Assembly: GCA_937871435.1 (NCBI GenBank)
Contig: CALMQM010000124.1
Span: forward strand, 1-55,467
Direction: 5' to 3'
Source: an uncultured Bacteroidota bacterium
GTDB lineage: Bacteria > Bacteroidota > Bacteroidia > AKYH767-A > 2013-40CM-41-45
DNA: 55,467 nucleotides
Below the pieces are notes generated by a model. That model was not told the DNA's origin and ran no database searches. It was given only the letters and a program-made list of their open reading frames with translations. Below, piece by piece: positions 17,711 to 26,806 of this stretch. The position numbers were made by a program, and so were the translations under genes. Within the stretch, counting starts at the first letter, position 1. Every line of letters starts with the position of its first letter.

Positions 17711-19039
17711 TTACATGTTAGAAATGATTTCGTTGCCAAACTCAGAGCATTTGAGCAAAGTAGCTCCTTCCATGAGTCGTTCAAAATCGTATGTCACACG
17801 TTTTTTAGCAATACTTTTTTCCATTCCGGAATAGATAAGATTAGCAGCTTCTATCCATCCGAGGTGTTCAAGCATCATAGCGCCGGATAAAATTACAGAA
17901 CCCGGATTTACCTTATCCTGATCTGCATATTTGGGAGCTGTACCATGTGTTGCTTCAAAAATAGCATGGCCGGTAACATAGTTGATGTTGGCTCCGGGAG
18001 CGATTCCAATTCCACCGACTTGCGCGGCTAATGCATCACTCAGGTAATCTCCGTTCAGGTTGAGTGTAGCAATGACATCAAAATCTTCAGGGCGGGTGAG
18101 TACTTGTTGCAGAGTTATGTCCGCAATCGCGTCTTTCACAAGAATTCGTCCTGACGCAAGTGCGGCTTTTTGTTCTTCGTTCGCTGCTGCTTCTCCTTTT
18201 TCTTTCTTCGTCTTCTCCCAGGTCGACCAGGTGTATACTTTGTCGCCAAACTTTTTCTCAGCAATTGCATATCCCCAGTCACGGAAAGCACCTTCGGTGA
18301 ACTTCATGATATTTCCTTTGTGAACGATGGTAACCGATTTCTTCTTGTGCATGATAGCATACTCAATCGCGGAAGAAATCAATCGTTCAGAACCGATTTT
18401 CGAAACCGGTTTGATCCCGATACCAACGGAAACAGGAGCATTGTCTGATTCGCCGGATTCCTGTAAAAATGCTTTGCCTTTATCTTCTGTTCCGAAACGA
18501 ATTTTATTGAAATCCTTTGGAAATTCTTTAGCAATAAAGTCCAATACTTTTTGTGCTTCCGGAGAGCCGGCTACAAATTCTATTCCCGCATAGATATCTT
18601 CTGTGTTTTCACGAAAGATGACCATATCAACAGCTCCGGGATTCTTCACCGGAGAAGGAACACCTTCAAACCAACGTACGGGACGAAGACATACATACAA
18701 ATCAAGAATCTGGCGCAAGGCTACATTGAGGGACCGGATTCCGCCACCAACCGGAGTTGTGAGTGGTCCTTTGATTCCAACGAGATATTCTTTAAAGGCT
18801 GCCAGAGTTTCATCTGGGAGCCAGTTGCCGTTTTTCTTAAATGATTTTTCTCCTGCCAGCACTTCCATCCAGGTAATTTTTTTCTTTCCCTTATATGCTT
18901 TTTCTACTGCAGCATCCAACACGCGTACTGATGCACGCCAGATATCAGGGCCTGTTCCGTCTCCTTCGATAAATGGAATAATAGGTTGATCAGGTACCAG
19001 TAATTTACCGCCTGACATGGTGATTTTATTTCCAGACAT
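17711..19039 (-). CDS. icd: NADP-dependent isocitrate dehydrogenase
   Basis: Converts isocitrate to 2-oxoglutarate in the TCA cycle. The 442-residue protein shows [49 protein letters not shown], the substrate serine region, [29 protein letters not shown] and [20 protein letters not shown]. This fits the prokaryotic homodimeric NADP type. The first Met (19039) precedes a second at residue 8; both are usable. It is alone, with its own terminator. Confidence 0.96.
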   Translation of the reverse strand: MSGNKITMSGGKLLVPDQPIIPFIEGDGTGPDIWRASVRVLDAAVEKAYKGKKKITWMEVLAGEKSFKKNGNWLPDETLAAFKEYLVGIKGPLTTPVGGGIRSLNVALRQILDLYVCLRPVRWFEGVPSPVKNPGAVDMVIFRENTEDIYAGIEFVAGSPEAQKVLDFIAKEFPKDFNKIRFGTEDKGKAFLQESGESDNAPVSVGIGIKPVSKIGSERLISSAIEYAIMHKKKSVTIVHKGNIMKFTEGAFRDWGYAIAEKKFGDKVYTWSTWEKTKKEKGEAAANEEQKAALASGRILVKDAIADITLQQVLTRPEDFDVIATLNLNGDYLSDALAAQVGGIGIAPGANINYVTGHAIFEATHGTAPKYADQDKVNPGSVILSGAMMLEHLGWIEAANLIYSGMEKSIAKKRVTYDFERLMEGATLLKCSEFGNEIISNM

Positions 19040-19194
19040 AGTATTGATTGAATTAAAAATGGAGGCCGAAATTAAGCATTATAAAAGAAGAATGAAACGA
19101 TGTGAATCATTTGACAGCTTCTTCAAATTATTCTGGTAAAACCGGAATATGCTGATTATTGGGACAAGGAATACTGTATTTTCAGGGGGAATCT

Positions 19195-19202
19195 TATTTT
19201 TG
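19195..19202 (+). promoter_or_regulatory. Candidate -7 box for ribF
   Basis: TATTTTTG matches TAnnTTTG exactly. It lies 19 bases before the TTG at 19222 and inside any longer reading frame that starts at 19159, which argues for the shorter gene. A TTGG sits at 19159-19162, further upstream than the usual spacing. Confidence 0.6.
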
Positions 19203-19221
19203 CTCCCTCAATTCGGTTCCA

Positions 19222-20148
19222 TTGAAAGTATATTCATCAGTAGACGATTTTCCCGGTTTGCCAAACGCAGTAGTAACGATTGGTACATTTGACGGTGTGC
19301 ACACCGGACATATGAAAATCATACATCGTCTGAATGAAGTGGCCAGAGAAACTGGCGGTGAAACGGTAGTGCTTACTTTTTTTCCTCATCCACGCATGGT
19401 GTTACAGCCGGATGACAGTGATTTAAAGCTGATTACGACGATGGAAGAGCGTAAGTCATTGCTTCAAAAAAATGGAATTCACCACCTGATCATACAGCCT
19501 TTCAGTAAGGAGTTTTCCAGAATTTCTGCCACAGAATTTGTACGCGATGTGCTGCTTTCTAAAATGGGAATGAAAACACTGGTGATAGGTTATGATCATC
19601 ATTTTGGACGGAATCGGGAAGGGTCGTACAAGGAGTTGGAAGAAATGGCTTCCATTTATGGCTTTCGACTTGAAGAAATTTCCAAACAAGTAATTGATGA
19701 AGTCGCTGTCAGTTCAACTAAAATCCGCAAAGCATTGCAGGTAGGTGATGTCGAAGCAGCGAACAAATTACTCGGACATGAATTTACCCTGCACGGAGAA
19801 GTGATCAAAGGAGATAAAATCGGTACCAGCCTCGGTTTTCCGACTGCGAACATCCGCATTCAGGAAAGTTATAAACTCATCCCGGATGACGGGATTTACG
19901 CCGTACTTGTTGAAGTCGACAAAGTCATTCATAAAGGAATGCTCTACCTTGGAACCCGTCCGACAGTAGACGGGAAAAAGCACACATCAGAAGTGAATAT
20001 CCTTGATTTTAACAAAGATATTTATGGTAAATCCATCACAGTTTATCTCAAAACGCGTATTCGGGGGGATATGCATTTTGAAAACCTCGAACAATTGAAA
20101 GAAAAAATGAAGGAAGACCTGCGGAATGCAACAAAATTGCTTTCCTGA
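19222..20148 (+). CDS. ribF: Bifunctional riboflavin kinase/FAD synthetase
   Basis: Makes FMN and FAD from riboflavin. From TTG at 19222 (LKVYSSVDDF, which matches the typical start of the family) it has 308 residues. FAD synthetase motifs are TIGTFDGVHTGHMKIIHRL, VIGYDHHFGRNREGS and SSTKIRKALQVGDV. Riboflavin kinase motifs are GDKIGTSLGFPTANI and GMLYLGTRPTVDG. The open frame runs upstream to 19159 but crosses the predicted promoter box and has no family-like residues, so TTG 19222 is preferred. The LRR gene follows after 25 bases. Confidence 0.93.
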   Translation: MKVYSSVDDFPGLPNAVVTIGTFDGVHTGHMKIIHRLNEVARETGGETVVLTFFPHPRMVLQPDDSDLKLITTMEERKSLLQKNGIHHLIIQPFSKEFSRISATEFVRDVLLSKMGMKTLVIGYDHHFGRNREGSYKELEEMASIYGFRLEEISKQVIDEVAVSSTKIRKALQVGDVEAANKLLGHEFTLHGEVIKGDKIGTSLGFPTANIRIQESYKLIPDDGIYAVLVEVDKVIHKGMLYLGTRPTVDGKKHTSEVNILDFNKDIYGKSITVYLKTRIRGDMHFENLEQLKEKMKEDLRNATKLLS

Positions 20149-20173
20149 CGTTTTCTCTGAATAAAACACCCCA

Positions 20174-20785
20174 TTGTTTTTCTCCAAAAACACATACATT
20201 TTTTTCTTCCTGTTTTTTGTGCTTCTGTCTAAAGCCGGAGCACAAGAGACTGCTGTTGTATTGCATGATTCCACCTACATATACAGGAGCCTGAAGGAAG
20301 CCAGACAAAATCCTGAAAATGTTTACCGGCTCAATCTGAGCAAATCAAAACTGGATACTTTTCCTGCCGACATATTTCTTTTTACTCATCTGGTTGAGTT
20401 GGATTTGAGCAGAAACAGAATTGATTCAGTTCCCCCGCAAATTGGTCAACTCAGCAACCTGGTCAGACTCAATCTGGCGAATAACAAACTGACAGCACTT
20501 CCTGATGAAATCGGCAATTTGAAAAACCTTGTTTATCTGGGACTCAATCGAAATGTGCTGGAGTCACTTCCTCCAGGCATAGGGAAGTTGGAAAAACTGG
20601 AAGTATTGGAATTGTGGGACAATGAACTGGCGGATGTTCCCGATGAAATCGGAAATCTTGGAAACCTGAAGATGCTTGAATTAAGAGGTATACTTTTTTC
20701 TGATGAACAACAGGCAAGAATTGATTCTCTCGTTGTGAAAACTGCCAAAGTGTACATGTCGCCCAGCTGTGCCTGCAAGAATTGA
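20174..20785 (+). CDS. Secreted leucine-rich-repeat protein
   Basis: A 203-residue protein with a signal peptide (about residues 1-24, FFFLFFVLLSKAGAQ) and five to six leucine-rich repeats of 23 residues: LVELDLSRNRIDSVPPQIGQ, LVRLNLANNKLTALPDEIG, LVYLGLNRNVLESLPPGIG and LEVLELWDNELADVPDEIG. The repeats end with a short cap carrying SCACKN. Such folds bind other proteins. No sorting domain is present. In frame there is no ATG between the stop at 20162 and the signal peptide, so TTG at 20174 is the best start. Confidence 0.85.
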   Translation: MFFSKNTYIFFFLFFVLLSKAGAQETAVVLHDSTYIYRSLKEARQNPENVYRLNLSKSKLDTFPADIFLFTHLVELDLSRNRIDSVPPQIGQLSNLVRLNLANNKLTALPDEIGNLKNLVYLGLNRNVLESLPPGIGKLEKLEVLELWDNELADVPDEIGNLGNLKMLELRGILFSDEQQARIDSLVVKTAKVYMSPSCACKN

Positions 20786-20875
20786 AAGTCCATCAACATA
20801 TGAATGCCCTGGCATCATTCCAATAAAATTCAAGAAAGTAGAACTCTCTTTTTTCTTTAATCTCAGTTCTGAATT

Positions 20876-22081
20876 TTATAATTTGAAAAATTTTCCCTGC
20901 TGAATTTTTGATTCATCCATGATTACTGCATAGAAATAAACTCCGGCAGAAAGTGAAGGAAGATGAACTGTTTTTTCATCGCCGGCATTCAGTACAAGTT
21001 CTTTGAGTTGTTGTCCCGTTGCAGTATAAATGGAAACGCGCATCTTTTGAATTTGATGTGTGCCACTATTCAGGTACAAATCATTGCTGTGTGAATTATA
21101 TTCAACAGAAATAAAATCATGCACAGTTTCTACTTCATGAATCCCGACTCCTTTGGCACTGTACTCGAGAAGATCATTAAGGAAATTTGAACCATCTTCC
21201 CCCATCGCGATATAACCTTTTCCATGAGCGGAAAATCCGCCCTTGGTTGCTCTCGCGGGACCGGCGTTGGAGAAATCAGCGATTGCGGTCCAGCTGTCTG
21301 ATACCGGATCGTATTCATAACCGTCGCTGTGAAAACCTGTAGTGTAATTTACGCCACCGCAGGCGTAAGCGTGTGTACCGAGTACAAAGAAAGGAATCGC
21401 GTAACGTCCATCAGCATCAGGATAACTTGCTTTTGGTGTCCAGGAATCATTTGCTGGATTGTATTGGTACATGTCATTGTAAACATCAACATCTGTAGCG
21501 CCCAGACCAACATATCCGAAGGATCCAATTGCAAATGCAATTCCATTTTGTCTTGCCGCGCCGGGAAAACTTGTTTTTGCTGTCCATGTATCAAGAGCAG
21601 GATCGTATTCATACCAATCGTTGTACCAACCACTGCCTTTTCCAAGTCCGAAATATGCTTTGTTATTTAATCCAAATGCAAAAGCATGGTACCTGGATGC
21701 ACCGGGGAAGGATGCTTTTTGAATCCAGGAATTTGTTCCTGGTGTGTATTCATACCAGTCGGTATAATAGGTAACATTATCGAATCCGACACCAACATAT
21801 GCTTTTCCATTCAAAACAAGTTTGGTTGGAGAATAGCGTCCTGGTCCGGGCAAAGATGCCATTTGTGTCCACTGATCCAATCCCGGGTCATACTTCCATA
21901 GATCATTGTAGATGTTGGCAGAATTATCTATCCCTCCAAATAAATAACCATAACTGCTGATACCGAAAAACTCAGTACCCGCTCTTGGGTTCCCCGGAAA
22001 AGAAGCTTTAGCTGACCAGGTATTCTGTGCGGTTGAATGAATGGAGATGAAAAGCAGAATAAGGATAAAAGTATTTTTCAT
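20876..22081 (-). CDS. T9SS-sorted kelch-repeat protein
   Basis: Predicted secreted protein of 401 residues with a signal peptide (about 1-18, MKNTFILILLFISIHS then TAQ). Residues 20-300 carry six kelch motifs of about 47 residues: W-KASFPG-R-FG-GYLFGG-D-LWKYDP-D-WTQMASLPG and equivalents, which would form a six-bladed beta propeller. The C-terminal 75 residues look like a type A sorting domain: MRVSIYTATGQQLKELVLN, then LSAGVYFYAVIMDESKI and GKFFKL. Function unknown. Terminal convergence with the LRR gene. Confidence 0.88.
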   Translation of the reverse strand: MKNTFILILLFISIHSTAQNTWSAKASFPGNPRAGTEFFGISSYGYLFGGIDNSANIYNDLWKYDPGLDQWTQMASLPGPGRYSPTKLVLNGKAYVGVGFDNVTYYTDWYEYTPGTNSWIQKASFPGASRYHAFAFGLNNKAYFGLGKGSGWYNDWYEYDPALDTWTAKTSFPGAARQNGIAFAIGSFGYVGLGATDVDVYNDMYQYNPANDSWTPKASYPDADGRYAIPFFVLGTHAYACGGVNYTTGFHSDGYEYDPVSDSWTAIADFSNAGPARATKGGFSAHGKGYIAMGEDGSNFLNDLLEYSAKGVGIHEVETVHDFISVEYNSHSNDLYLNSGTHQIQKMRVSIYTATGQQLKELVLNAGDEKTVHLPSLSAGVYFYAVIMDESKIQQGKFFKL

Positions 22082-22221
22082 GGAATGAAGATAAATAGGT
22101 TACTCAAATATGCAATTTTTATTCATAAGAAAGAATGGAAAATTAAAATAGATGTACGGGCTGTTTTTCCAGACCAGTCATGTTCAATTACCCATTGTTT
22201 ACCGGGCCAATCAGCCCTGGT

Positions 22222-24645
22222 TTATATTTTTATTTTAATTCCAAGCATAAAATTCGCCCCGGCTTGAGGGAAATAATTATTGAAAGTAGAAAGACTTCCG
22301 CCATAAATATAACTGTATGTATATCCATTGGATTGATATTCTCGGTCAAAAATATTGTAAGCAGCTGCGGTGAAAATTAATTCTGAAAATAATTTGGGAT
22401 GAAATGTAAACGAGAATCGAAAATCATTTAGCAGATATGCATCCAGCTTTCTTTTTGTATTCATTGTATTATCCAGAAATTGCTGACTGACATATTTCCC
22501 TGTAAATTCCAGATCCATATTTTTTAGCGGTGACCAGAGAAGAATACCCGACGCGATGCAATTCGGAGAAAAAGAGATGTCTGTATTTTCATACGAATTT
22601 TTTTGCTGTGTGTAATCATCGTAGTTGTCGATGTATTCTTCGAATCGGCGGATTTTATTTTTACTAAATGTGATATTACCTGAAAAATTTACTTTGCTGC
22701 TCACATTCCAGCCGGCTTCCAGTTCAATTCCTTCACGGTAACTGTCGGCTACATTCTGTCTGGTGTATTCACCGACATCATTAATTTCTCCTGTCAGAAT
22801 AAGCTGACTTGAGTACGACATTCTGTAGAAGTTGGCTGCACAAAAGAATTTTTTTCTGCTGTAACGATAACCTGCTTCGATGTCCACCATCGATTCCGGA
22901 GTGGGTCTGCTGTCTGGAGATGAATTGACATAATCGTCGCGAACCGGTTCTTTGTGAGCTGCTGCAATAGAGGCGTATACAAATTGATGCTCGTTCAATT
23001 GCCACGAAAATCCTGCCTTCGGATTAAAAAATACAGAGCGTGTTTCCTGTGGCAAGTTTTTGCCTTCCCTTGAATAACCTATGAAGTGATAATTCACCGT
23101 TCTGCCCTGCAGATCACCAAATAAATAAATGCCATTTTTAAAACTGTATCCGATTTTAATAAATGCGCTGGCTTCCTTCTTGATCGCATCATCATCGTAA
23201 TACTGAAGTTTCCCATTGGGAATGGAAGCATCCTTCGACCAGATTACTTCACCAAAATGTCCACCATCGTATTCATTCGCGGAAATTCCGATAATTCCGT
23301 TGAACTGTTCTTTTGCATAGTGTAAGTCAGCGGTGATTCCATAAAAATCATTGTTGAGCCAACGTCTGCGAATGAAGTCGGATTCCTCAATGGTATCTGT
23401 TGATGTAATGACTACAGGCAAACCATACTTTGAAAGATTGTCACCCTGACTGTATTCTTCATAATATCCTTTCCCCTTTGTGTAATGCAAAGCGGTGTTG
23501 AGTGTGAAGAAAGGGTTTAATGAAGTAGCATACAGTAGTTGATAATAATCTTGTTGGTAATTGTCGGTTTGGTTTTCATAATAATGTACCGAACCGTTGT
23601 TGTCAAAATACATTCCTGCCGGATTGAATTTCCGGTTGGAAACAAGAGAGTCCTCCGGCACTCCGTACCATGCCTGGTATGTTTTCTCGTTTCCTGAAAG
23701 TAAAATTGCACGAAGAGAACTCTTCTTGCCATAGTATCCGCCGGAAAGAAAGAGTGAATGCAAATCACTCCTGGCCCTGTCGATATACCCGTCAGAATTG
23801 ATTTTTGAAAAGCGTCCATCCACGGAAAATTTGTTCTCAATCCAACCTGTACCGAAAGCTAAAGTGTTTTTCCAGGTGTTGAAAGAACCAACAGAGGAAT
23901 TTATTTCAGCGAAAGCTTTTGACTGAAGAGTAGAAGATAAAATGTTCACACTGGCACCGAATGCTCCGGCACCATTGGTTGATGTTCCGGCTCCTCGTTG
24001 AATCTGTATGTTTTCACAGGAGGAAGCTATATCCGGAAGATCCACCCAGTAAACCTGATGGGATTCCGCATCGTTTACAGGAATTCCGTTAAGTGTGACA
24101 TTGATCCGGCTTGGATCACTGCCGCGAATGTGCAAACCGGTGTAACCAACACCGTTTCCTGCATCGGAATTGACTACAAGAGAGGGAGTCAATTGAAGCA
24201 AATAAGGAAGATCTGTTCCAAGATTTCTTTTTTCCAGCTCTTCTTTGTTTTGTGTAGAGTAAGCAATTCCGTTTCGTGTGTCCATCCTGGTTGAAGTGAT
24301 GGTCACTTCTTCGGATAGATAATTCTTTACCACCAATTCAATGACCAGATTATTTGTCGGTGCATTTACGTGAATGGTTTTTGGTTCATAAGAAATATGC
24401 CTGAGGGAAATATCTGCATCAGGAGTTTTAATATCAGAGAACGAAAACTTTCCTGCATCATCGCTGAGAACAGAAAGAAAACTATGTTCCAGATGCACCG
24501 CAACTCCGGCGATGGGTTGTTTTGTTTCGGCATTCACAACAACTCCTTGGACGGATTGCTGGGCGGAAACAGGTTGGACGAGAATAATCATCAGGAATAT
24601 CAGGATTTTCCCAATGGTCGTGAATGGTCGCTGAAAGAATCGCAT
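22222..24645 (-). CDS. TonB-dependent receptor under TPP riboswitch
   Basis: Outer-membrane active transporter of 807 residues. It has a signal peptide (1-28), an N-terminal carboxypeptidase-D-like domain (about 30-105, GVVVNAETKQPIAGVAVHLE), a plug domain (about 130-235, GLHIRGSDPSRINVTLNGIP, QRGAGTSTNGAGAFG) and a long beta barrel ending YIYGGSLSTFNNYFPQAGAN and MLGIKIKI. A TPP riboswitch lies directly upstream, so the cargo is probably thiamin, thiamin phosphate or a precursor. TonB, ExbB and ExbD are elsewhere. No SusD-like partner is encoded beside it. The start is set by the signal peptide. Confidence 0.92.
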   Translation of the reverse strand: MRFFQRPFTTIGKILIFLMIILVQPVSAQQSVQGVVVNAETKQPIAGVAVHLEHSFLSVLSDDAGKFSFSDIKTPDADISLRHISYEPKTIHVNAPTNNLVIELVVKNYLSEEVTITSTRMDTRNGIAYSTQNKEELEKRNLGTDLPYLLQLTPSLVVNSDAGNGVGYTGLHIRGSDPSRINVTLNGIPVNDAESHQVYWVDLPDIASSCENIQIQRGAGTSTNGAGAFGASVNILSSTLQSKAFAEINSSVGSFNTWKNTLAFGTGWIENKFSVDGRFSKINSDGYIDRARSDLHSLFLSGGYYGKKSSLRAILLSGNEKTYQAWYGVPEDSLVSNRKFNPAGMYFDNNGSVHYYENQTDNYQQDYYQLLYATSLNPFFTLNTALHYTKGKGYYEEYSQGDNLSKYGLPVVITSTDTIEESDFIRRRWLNNDFYGITADLHYAKEQFNGIIGISANEYDGGHFGEVIWSKDASIPNGKLQYYDDDAIKKEASAFIKIGYSFKNGIYLFGDLQGRTVNYHFIGYSREGKNLPQETRSVFFNPKAGFSWQLNEHQFVYASIAAAHKEPVRDDYVNSSPDSRPTPESMVDIEAGYRYSRKKFFCAANFYRMSYSSQLILTGEINDVGEYTRQNVADSYREGIELEAGWNVSSKVNFSGNITFSKNKIRRFEEYIDNYDDYTQQKNSYENTDISFSPNCIASGILLWSPLKNMDLEFTGKYVSQQFLDNTMNTKRKLDAYLLNDFRFSFTFHPKLFSELIFTAAAYNIFDREYQSNGYTYSYIYGGSLSTFNNYFPQAGANFMLGIKIKI

Positions 24646-24670
24646 GGCAATTCATTTAAGGTTAAACAAG

Positions 24671-24696
24671 GCATGCACTTCCGGGTGAATGCATGC
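24671..24696 (-). promoter_or_regulatory. Hairpin between riboswitch and receptor start
   Basis: A perfect seven-base-pair stem GCATGCA / TGCATGC (24671-24677 and 24690-24696) with a 12-base loop lies between the aptamer and the ATG at 24645. It has no U-run, so translational control is more likely than termination. Candidate expression platform. Confidence 0.55.
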
Positions 24697-24707
24697 ATTA
24701 AATAGTG

Positions 24708-24790
24708 TTTACCTCGTTCCCTTCGCAGGCATTACCCTGAACAGGTTCGATGGGTATAATCTCAGCCCCGTAGAACAGGAGCACCCCAGT
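24708..24790 (-). ncRNA. TPP riboswitch aptamer (THI element)
   Basis: Read on the minus strand the order of conserved pieces is GGGGTGC (24787-24781), CTGAGA (24765-24760), ACCC, ACCTGTTCAGGGTAATGCC (24746-24728) and TGCGAAGGGAA (24727-24717). This is the thiamin pyrophosphate sensor. It begins just downstream of a predicted promoter and sits 63 bases before the receptor gene's ATG. The terminal P1 stem is only partly matched. Confidence 0.95.
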
Positions 24791-24799
24791 TTGATGGAA

Positions 24800-24827
24800 C
24801 AAAAGTATAAATTTATTTCAGCAACAA
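24800..24827 (-). promoter_or_regulatory. Promoter of the thiamin riboswitch transcript
   Basis: On the minus strand TTG at 24827-24825, a 17-base spacer, and TACTTTTG at 24807-24800. Transcription would begin near 24793, right at the aptamer's edge. Confidence 0.65.
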
Positions 24828-24918
24828 TATTTTTTCTTACATGACATATGAAAATACTTGTTTTTTCCCCTTTAAATGATCGGGGAAATATTTAACTTGG
24901 GTCACCAATTGAAATACG

Positions 24919-25440
24919 ATGAAAAAAATAATTTTATCCCTCGTCTGTTTTTTGTTTTTTTCAGCAGCACATGCGCAACTGTATGTGTTCGGAGTAGGAG
25001 CTCGCGCAGGTAAATTCAATACCGGTATCTCAATCAAATCTTTTTTTAATGCCGACAATGCTACCGGACTGTTGCTTGACGGATATTACACGAATATTGC
25101 TTCCAAAGGCTACACGATAAAAGCAATACTTATTAAACAGATTCCTTTCAAAATGCCTATCGTGCAATTGCCTTTGGACTTTATCTATGGCGGAGGTGTA
25201 CATGGAGCGTATTTCCCGTATAATAAACAAGGTTATTACAAAAGACGTAACGGTGAACCGGTTTACTATGAGAAAAGTGTCATGAGTGCCGGTGTGGATG
25301 CAACAATACAGATTGAATATCAGGTGAAGAAAATTGCTCCTTTCACAATTGGTATAGATGTGGTTCCATACTATGAGTTTTACAATCCCGGACCGGAATG
25401 GATTGATTTCGGAGTCACGGTACGCTACGTTTTCCGCTGA
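24919..25440 (+). CDS. Small secreted outer-membrane-like protein
   Basis: A 173-residue protein with a signal peptide (about 1-19, FFSAAHAQ). The mature part alternates hydrophobic and polar residues and ends in VTVRYVFR, with aromatic residues throughout (YGGGVHGAYFPY, VVPYYEFYNPGPEW), as in small outer-membrane beta barrels of Bacteroidota. It is divergent from the riboswitch and its last bases overlap the 3' end of the NadR-like gene on the other strand (25425-25440). Function unknown. Confidence 0.72.
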   Translation: MKKIILSLVCFLFFSAAHAQLYVFGVGARAGKFNTGISIKSFFNADNATGLLLDGYYTNIASKGYTIKAILIKQIPFKMPIVQLPLDFIYGGGVHGAYFPYNKQGYYKRRNGEPVYYEKSVMSAGVDATIQIEYQVKKIAPFTIGIDVVPYYEFYNPGPEWIDFGVTVRYVFR

Positions 25441-25964
25441 GTTCTTAACAGTTTGTCTACCTCTTTTATTGCTGAACGAATTCTGATTTCTCCCTGCCCC
25501 TTGATAATTGCATAGTTCAGTTTTCTTTCTTCTAATTCCCGCTGGTACCAGTCGAAAAAATATTGTCGTCGCAAGGGATTTTCTCTTACAGGATCTTCTA
25601 CAAATGGAAGGTCCGGGCTTAGCAGGAGATACAAATCATAGGGATAATCAGCAATAAGGTTTTCTATTTCTTCTGATTTTTCGTGATACACATCCTGCAT
25701 CCAGACTGAAGCAATAATCGGATCCGTGTCTGAAAAAAGAATGTGTTCAGTTTGAATCAGTGCAGTTTCCTCCAACTTACATTGTTCACGGATCGTAAAT
25801 AGTATATCTTCTTTTGTATACGGACGATTCAAAGCGGAAATGTAATCTCTCGAATATTCCGGCACCCATAAAGTCCGGTAATATTTTGCCAGCGCATCAC
25901 ACAAAGTTGTTTTACCTGCAGACTCAGGACCAATGACTGCTACACGAAGGATATCTTTTTTCAT
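25425..25964 (-). CDS. NadR-like P-loop kinase
   Basis: From Met 25964 it has 179 residues and a Walker A motif RVAVIGPESAGKTTLCDALA at about residues 6-25. WVPEYSRDY follows, then SDTDPIIASVWM, a DLYLLLSPDLPFVEDPVREN segment, and a C-terminal YAIIKGQGEIR. This fits the ribosylnicotinamide-kinase domain of NadR, which phosphorylates nicotinamide riboside. Its ATG overlaps the PnuC stop (ATGA at 25964-25961), so the two genes are coupled. Phosphorylating the imported vitamin would trap it. Substrate could also be thiamin given the neighbourhood. Confidence 0.82.
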   Translation of the reverse strand: MKKDILRVAVIGPESAGKTTLCDALAKYYRTLWVPEYSRDYISALNRPYTKEDILFTIREQCKLEETALIQTEHILFSDTDPIIASVWMQDVYHEKSEEIENLIADYPYDLYLLLSPDLPFVEDPVRENPLRRQYFFDWYQRELEERKLNYAIIKGQGEIRIRSAIKEVDKLLRTQRKT

Positions 25965-26566
25965 GAAACTGTTCGCATAAGTTTTTTCCATTCCATATAA
26001 CCGGAAATTGCCATCCAAAAAAATATGCAATACAGCAACGAAGTAAGTGGCAAATGTTTTATGTAGAAAAGCGGAATGTAGATGGCATTCGCCAGCATCC
26101 ACAATCCCCAGTTTTCAATTTTCTTTTTGGCAACCATCCATTGTCCGATCACGCTGGCGGAAGTGAGAGCAGAATCAAGCCAGGGCAGGGCGGCATCAGT
26201 AAATTTCATGAAGAAATATCCAAGTGTAACTGATCCCGCGACGAAAAGTAAGATACAGTTTTTCCATTCTTTTATCGTAAGTTTTTCCGGAGAAAATTCT
26301 TCTTCTGTATTATCCTTTTTATTCCATTGCATCCATCCATATACCAACAAAACAACATAGATGCACTGCAACAGAGTGTCAGCATATAATCTTACCGAAG
26401 GAGAAAAGAATAACCATGCATACAAAAGAACATTTACAATACCGATCGGGAAACACCAGACTGAATGTTTAACAGTAAGCCATACACCAAGAATTCCGGT
26501 TAACATGGCAGCTATTTCCAACAATGAAGTTGATTGCCCTAATAGAGTAGTAAATTCCTCATTCAT
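25961..26566 (-). CDS. pnuC: PnuC-family vitamin transporter
   Basis: From Met 26566 it has 201 residues with about seven membrane segments. Family signatures are LTVKHSVWCFPIGIVNVLLY and ENWGLWMLANAIYIPLFYI, the WxxW pair that lines the substrate site. PnuC-type carriers move nicotinamide riboside, thiamin or riboflavin by facilitated diffusion, driven by phosphorylation inside. The partner kinase is fused in the operon downstream. Nearby TPP control of a receptor makes thiamin (PnuT) a real option, but this operon has no riboswitch of its own. Confidence 0.87.
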   Translation of the reverse strand: MNEEFTTLLGQSTSLLEIAAMLTGILGVWLTVKHSVWCFPIGIVNVLLYAWLFFSPSVRLYADTLLQCIYVVLLVYGWMQWNKKDNTEEEFSPEKLTIKEWKNCILLFVAGSVTLGYFFMKFTDAALPWLDSALTSASVIGQWMVAKKKIENWGLWMLANAIYIPLFYIKHLPLTSLLYCIFFWMAISGYMEWKKLMRTVS

Positions 26567-26712
26567 CCTGCAAATATGCAAAACAGCCATTATCCGCGAC
26601 CTTAATTGGATTATAATAAGAGCCTGAATGAGTAAAAAATGGCATTTGTTGAAAAAAAATGGATGTATACAGGTTATTCGGTCATTGTACTGTCAGGAAA
26701 TTTCGAAAACAC

Positions 26713-26744
26713 TTGTATTTAAATAATATTGTTCGATACATTTG
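26713..26744 (+). promoter_or_regulatory. Promoter of the AraC-type regulator
   Basis: TTG at 26713-26715, 21-base spacer, and TACATTTG at 26737-26744. It would give a leader of about 55 bases containing G-runs (GGGGGGG at about 26756 and GGGGG near 26794). Confidence 0.7.
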
Positions 26745-26806
26745 TATTATACCAAGGGGGGGTATTATTCAAGTAAGAATAATCTTTTTAATCGGGGGTT
26801 TTTATC

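Noticed and set aside
24708-24918. TPP riboswitch controlling the plus-strand gene at 24919
   Set aside because: The aptamer's conserved order is correct only on the minus strand, so it belongs to the receptor gene.
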